Shown here: positions 61,135 through 64,000 of the stretch, piece by piece
Numbering within the stretch: the stretch's first letter is position 1
Layout of the letters: each line of letters starts with the position of its first letter
Source of the DNA: Rubripirellula reticaptiva
GTDB lineage: Bacteria > Planctomycetota > Planctomycetia > Pirellulales > Pirellulaceae
Direction: 5' to 3'
DNA: 64,000 nucleotides
Assembly (NCBI RefSeq): GCF_007860175.1
Contig: NZ_SJPX01000002.1
Location: 124,001 to 188,000, forward strand
The notes under the pieces: model-generated
Told to the model about the DNA's origin: nothing
Seen by the model: only the letters and a program-made list of their open reading frames with translations
Database searches by the model: none
Made by a program: the position numbers and the translations under genes

Positions 61135-61959
61135 ATGCAACCACCTGCAACCCAAGCTCGATCCGAGACGTTGCTTTGGATTGGCGACCGACACTCGCTG
61201 GACTTTGCAAACGCGTACGAGTTTTGCGAAAGCCAGTCTCCGCAACTCGCTTACCGCAACAACATTCAGTCGGCATTGCAACGCCCTGCCCATGACGTTG
61301 GCGTGATCGTGCTTGCGCAATCCCAGCGTCAATCACCGCCCGATCACCTGCTTCGCCAACTTGACGCGGCGCACCCGAATTCGTCACGCCTGAACTTGTT
61401 AGGCGTTTTGTGCGAAGCCATCACGCGATCGCCTCTACACGGATTCGATGGCGTGCGGGAACCTTGGCATCGCTGGAAAGAGGTGCTGCCCGAATTAGTG
61501 GGTAAAGGCAGAGACGAAACAGCAGTAGCGCACAGCGTTCTAATCGTGTCGTCTAGCATCGCCACCGCCGAATCGCTGATCGACCTGGCCTGCAGCGCAG
61601 ACGCCACGGCCGTCTGGTCGAGAACGCCTGATGCAAAAGGCGTTCGCAATATCGACGCGGTATGGTGGGACGACTCGGTTGCCGTCCCGACATCCGCACA
61701 CTCGTGGGCTCGCCGAACCTTGATGATTCCGTCTGGCAATCGCACTGCCAAACAAGCTTGGCTGGTGAACTCGCCCCGCCCCCAAGATTTATCGAACGCC
61801 AAGTCGGGGGGCATTGATCTGGTTCTCAGCAAACCGCACCGAATCGAACCGCTGCTACAGATGCTGGAAGACTCGCAGCAAAAGCTCGATCTATCCGCCC
61901 CGATAAAATCCGTCCTGAACGAGCCAGAAAACGCTCTCCCAAAAAATCGTGCCGCTTAA
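61135..61959 (+). CDS. Hypothetical protein resembling tandem degenerate receiver domains
   Basis: I cannot assign this 274-residue soluble protein with certainty. Two halves each look like a CheY-type alpha/beta fold. The first has ETLLWIGDRHSL, DVGVIVLAQS and a Pro-rich turn. The second has HSVLIVSSSIATAESLI, NIDAVWWDDSV near the phosphoacceptor position and GGIDLVLSKPHRIEPL, which resembles the 'KP' end of receiver domains. The first half lacks an obvious Asp acceptor strand. It lies 38 bp downstream of the HTH-EIIA gene and is probably co-transcribed, which fits a signalling pair. The call rests on pattern reading only. An Ala/Pro/Asn-rich C-terminal tail follows the second half. Confidence 0.6.
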   Translation: MQPPATQARSETLLWIGDRHSLDFANAYEFCESQSPQLAYRNNIQSALQRPAHDVGVIVLAQSQRQSPPDHLLRQLDAAHPNSSRLNLLGVLCEAITRSPLHGFDGVREPWHRWKEVLPELVGKGRDETAVAHSVLIVSSSIATAESLIDLACSADATAVWSRTPDAKGVRNIDAVWWDDSVAVPTSAHSWARRTLMIPSGNRTAKQAWLVNSPRPQDLSNAKSGGIDLVLSKPHRIEPLLQMLEDSQQKLDLSAPIKSVLNEPENALPKNRAA

Positions 61960-62045
61960 TCGTCACGCTTCATCCAGCGCGACAGCATGGATTAGAATGA
62001 TGGCTCCTTCCTTACCCACCTCGCCATCCTTCCGAAGTGCTTCCG

Positions 62046-63389
62046 ATGACCACTGAAAACCAAAACGATCGTTCGACGCCTAAAAGCGATGCCTCCCGAC
62101 GCAGCTTCCTAAAATCCGGCACCGCTTTATCGGCCGGTGCCGCAACGGCTTTGGTAGGCGTACGACCTCTGCGAGGCGACGAGCCCGCTACCGAAACTCA
62201 CGATGGTCCGCCGATCCGAATTGCGTTGGTTGGCGCGGGCGGACGGGGCAGTGGCGCGATTAACGATTCGCTGTCCATCAACAACGGCGTCAAGCTTGTT
62301 GCGATGGCCGATCTGAACGAATCGAAACTCGCCGGCCTGCGAGGCTCGCTTGCCAACCGTCACGAAGGCAAAGTCGACGTCTCGGACGACAAACTACACG
62401 GTGGCATCGATGGCTACAAACGAGTTCTCGACGATGACGAAGTCGATGTTGTCTTGTTCGCAACGCCCCCCGGCTTTCGCCCCCAATACGTTCGCGACGC
62501 GGTCGATGCAGGCAAGCATGTGTTTGCCGAAAAACCAACCTGTGTCGACCCAGCCGGCTATAAAATTTGCTTGGCTGCTCATGAAACAGCCATCGCCAAC
62601 GGTACTTCGATCGTCACCGGAACTCAGTACCGTCGGCAAACCAATTATGTTGAAGCGATCAAGCTGATCCACGAAGGCGCGATTGGCGACATCATTTCGG
62701 CATCGGCTCGCTACTGCAGCAATGGGATTTGGAACAAAGTTCGTCGCCCCGAAATGAGCGACACCGAATTTCAAGTCTTCAACTGGATGCACTACATCTG
62801 GCTGTCCGGCGACCAAATCGTTGAACAAGCTGTCCACAACATTGACGCGATCAACTGGATCATGGGCGGACCACCGGAATCGGCGTTCGGCAGCGGCGGC
62901 CGATTCACTCGCCCCGAAGGCAGCGAGATGTGGGACAGCATCTCCATTGACTATCAGTACCCAGGCGAGCGCATGGTGTCGTTCAAGTGCCGACAGATCC
63001 CCGGTGCGGCAAGCGAAACGTCCAATATCATCTACGGTACCAAGGGCAAGGCGTCGATCTACGGCAGCAATTCTGGAGCCGAGATCGTCGACAACGAGGG
63101 CAACGAAATCTTCAAGATGAAGGGTGATATCGGTGCCGCCTACCAGCAGGAACACAAGGACCTGATCGACTCGGTTCGGGCGAATAAGCCAATCGTCGAA
63201 CTGAAAGAAACAGCAATCAGTTCGCTAACAGCAGTGCTAGGCCGAGTCGCCGCCTACACCGGCCAAGACGTGACGTGGGACTTCATCACGAACAAGTCGA
63301 CTTTGTCGCTGTTCCCCGAGGACTTCGATATCAACGGCCCACGCCCCGAATCAACGTTCGCCATTCCGGGCCAAACCAAGCTCGTCTAG
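62046..63389 (+). CDS. Tat-exported Gfo/Idh/MocA family oxidoreductase
   Basis: The 447-residue protein starts with a polar stretch and a twin-arginine signal (SRRSFLKSGTALSAGAATAL). The NAD(P)-binding motif IALVGAGGRGSGAI follows, then VVLFATPPGFRPQYV and the family EKP motif (HVFAEKPTCVDP), then the C-terminal beta-sheet domain with VEQAVHNIDAINWIMGGPP. These are hallmarks of the Gfo/Idh/MocA family, which oxidises or epimerises sugars and inositols with tightly bound cofactor. Export with bound cofactor explains the Tat route. The substrate is unknown; planctomycetes carry many paralogues. The frame extends to a GTG at 62037; the ATG at 62046 is chosen. An intrinsic terminator follows. Confidence 0.92.
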   Translation: MTTENQNDRSTPKSDASRRSFLKSGTALSAGAATALVGVRPLRGDEPATETHDGPPIRIALVGAGGRGSGAINDSLSINNGVKLVAMADLNESKLAGLRGSLANRHEGKVDVSDDKLHGGIDGYKRVLDDDEVDVVLFATPPGFRPQYVRDAVDAGKHVFAEKPTCVDPAGYKICLAAHETAIANGTSIVTGTQYRRQTNYVEAIKLIHEGAIGDIISASARYCSNGIWNKVRRPEMSDTEFQVFNWMHYIWLSGDQIVEQAVHNIDAINWIMGGPPESAFGSGGRFTRPEGSEMWDSISIDYQYPGERMVSFKCRQIPGAASETSNIIYGTKGKASIYGSNSGAEIVDNEGNEIFKMKGDIGAAYQQEHKDLIDSVRANKPIVELKETAISSLTAVLGRVAAYTGQDVTWDFITNKSTLSLFPEDFDINGPRPESTFAIPGQTKLV

Positions 63390-63434
63390 GGTTCCGCGTC
63401 GGCTTCAATCCCGAGCCTGCAGTGAATAGACAAG

Positions 63435-63476
63435 AATCGGCCGGGTCCCCAAAACCTGGCCGATTGTTTTTATTTT
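63435..63476 (+). terminator. Rho-independent terminator after the oxidoreductase
   Basis: The arms AATCGGCCGGGT (63435-63446) and ACCTGGCCGATT (63454-63465) form a 12-bp stem with one G-U pair and a seven-base loop. They are followed by G and a run TTTTTATTTT. It lies about 45 bp past the stop and cleanly separates the oxidoreductase from the sigma factor gene. Confidence 0.9.
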
Positions 63477-63548
63477 CCTAATAAACTTCATTCTTGTTCG
63501 TTGTCATGGCGAAACCGCGTTCTTTTCTTCTGCCGTTGACGCAAATCC

Positions 63549-64000
63549 ATGACCAAAAACGCTTGCCAGTGGCCACCGGGCACGATCGATGAAATCGTTG
63601 ATCGATACCAGCGACCATTGATCGCGTATGCGGCTCGGATGATGAGCGGTGATTGGCAGGGGGCCCAGGACGCAGTTCAGGAAACGTTCCTAAGGCTGTG
63701 TCGCGAAACGCCCGACCACGTGCAAAATCGCCTCGCAGCTTGGCTCTTCTCTGTCTGCCGAAGCCGAGTGATTGACATGCAACGAACCTCTCATGCGACG
63801 CCCGTCGATGCGTCGCGGATCCCTATGCCTGATCCAAGCCCTGGGCCCGAATCGGAGGCCATCGACGCTGAAGACCGCGTCCAACTGGACGTCTTGATGG
63901 ACCGTTTGACGCCGCGGCAACAAGAAGTCATGCGGCTGCGAATGACCGCCGGACTGAGTTACCGCGAGATCGCTGAAGTCACTGGTCTGACCGTCAGCAA
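63549..64000 (+). CDS. ECF-type RNA polymerase sigma factor (3' cut by window edge)
   Basis: The frame starts at ATG 63549 and runs open to the window end (150 codons). Sigma region 2 is seen as 'LIAYAARMMSGDWQGAQDAVQETFLRL' in pieces, with the core-binding DAVQETFLRL, and 'AWLFSVCRSRVIDMQR' follows as region 2.4. After a Pro-rich linker (PMPDPSPGPESE), region 4 appears as LTPRQQEVMRLRMTAGLSYR then EIAEVTGLTVS, the helix-turn-helix that recognises the -35 element. No regions 1 or 3 are present, which fits an extracytoplasmic-function sigma factor. Planctomycetes encode many such sigma factors, often with a membrane-bound anti-sigma partner that would lie beyond the window. Confidence 0.88.
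   Translation, partial: MTKNACQWPPGTIDEIVDRYQRPLIAYAARMMSGDWQGAQDAVQETFLRLCRETPDHVQNRLAAWLFSVCRSRVIDMQRTSHATPVDASRIPMPDPSPGPESEAIDAEDRVQLDVLMDRLTPRQQEVMRLRMTAGLSYREIAEVTGLTVS

Overview
The window looks like chromosome from a Pirellulaceae-type planctomycete (Rhodopirellula/Rubripirellula-like). This is an inference from gene content: two giant dockerin-bearing proteins with the planctomycete 'LEPR-XLL' type N-terminus, many Tat-type 'RRxF' oxidoreductase and isomerase genes, an ECF sigma factor, and a DUF116-prenyl synthase fusion beside a squalene-cyclase-like gene. No tRNA, rRNA, CRISPR array, insertion sequence or prophage was seen.

Layout. (1) 1-2.0 kb: the 3' end of a GspE/PilB-type secretion ATPase converges on flgK. 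(2) 2.3-40.0 kb: two enormous minus-strand genes lie head to tail and fill about 59 percent of the window. They encode proteins of 6561 and about 5947 residues and are clearly paralogous. In order, each has a basic N-terminus with a LEPR-XLL-like motif, a metzincin-like segment that has lost its zinc motif, right-handed beta-helix-like segments with 'GDWxG' motifs, pre-peptidase-like 'DVDxY' beta domains, a jelly-roll-like domain, many copies of an apparently unnamed 'DGDTF...FEFD' module, a GEVED domain, tandem cadherin/Ig-like modules and a C-terminal dockerin. A strong intrinsic terminator follows the downstream copy. (3) 40.5-44.2 kb: a minus-strand group nadB, class 3 lipase, MoxR-type ATPase. 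(4) 44.5-47.1 kb: plus-strand pssA, a PmtA-like methyltransferase and a small unknown ORF, pointing to phospholipid head-group metabolism. (5) 47.1-52.4 kb: a tight four-gene minus-strand operon with a class II terpene (squalene/hopene-like) cyclase, a DUF116-polyprenyl synthase fusion, a chorismate-lyase-like protein and a TPR protein. This is the best candidate for an undescribed pathway. (6) 52.5-56.6 kb: a Tat-exported sugar isomerase, ferrochelatase, mannose-1-phosphate guanylyltransferase and a DUF2141 membrane protein. (7) 56.6-60.2 kb: a Wzz-type polysaccharide co-polymerase with a 15-bp minisatellite, a DUF481-like outer-membrane barrel and a small membrane-anchored P/Q/G/Y-rich protein. 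(8) 60.4-64.0 kb: an HTH-PTS EIIA fusion, a protein resembling degenerate receiver domains, a Tat-exported Gfo/Idh/MocA oxidoreductase with an intrinsic terminator, and the 5' part of an ECF sigma factor.

The giant proteins are probably exported surface or matrix proteins. The manC, Wzz and outer-membrane genes fit a cell-surface polysaccharide theme. The cyclase operon suggests a membrane terpenoid, possibly joined to an aromatic ring made from chorismate. Functions come from motifs read by eye; no database search was possible. Long antisense ORFs inside the giant genes were treated as shadows.
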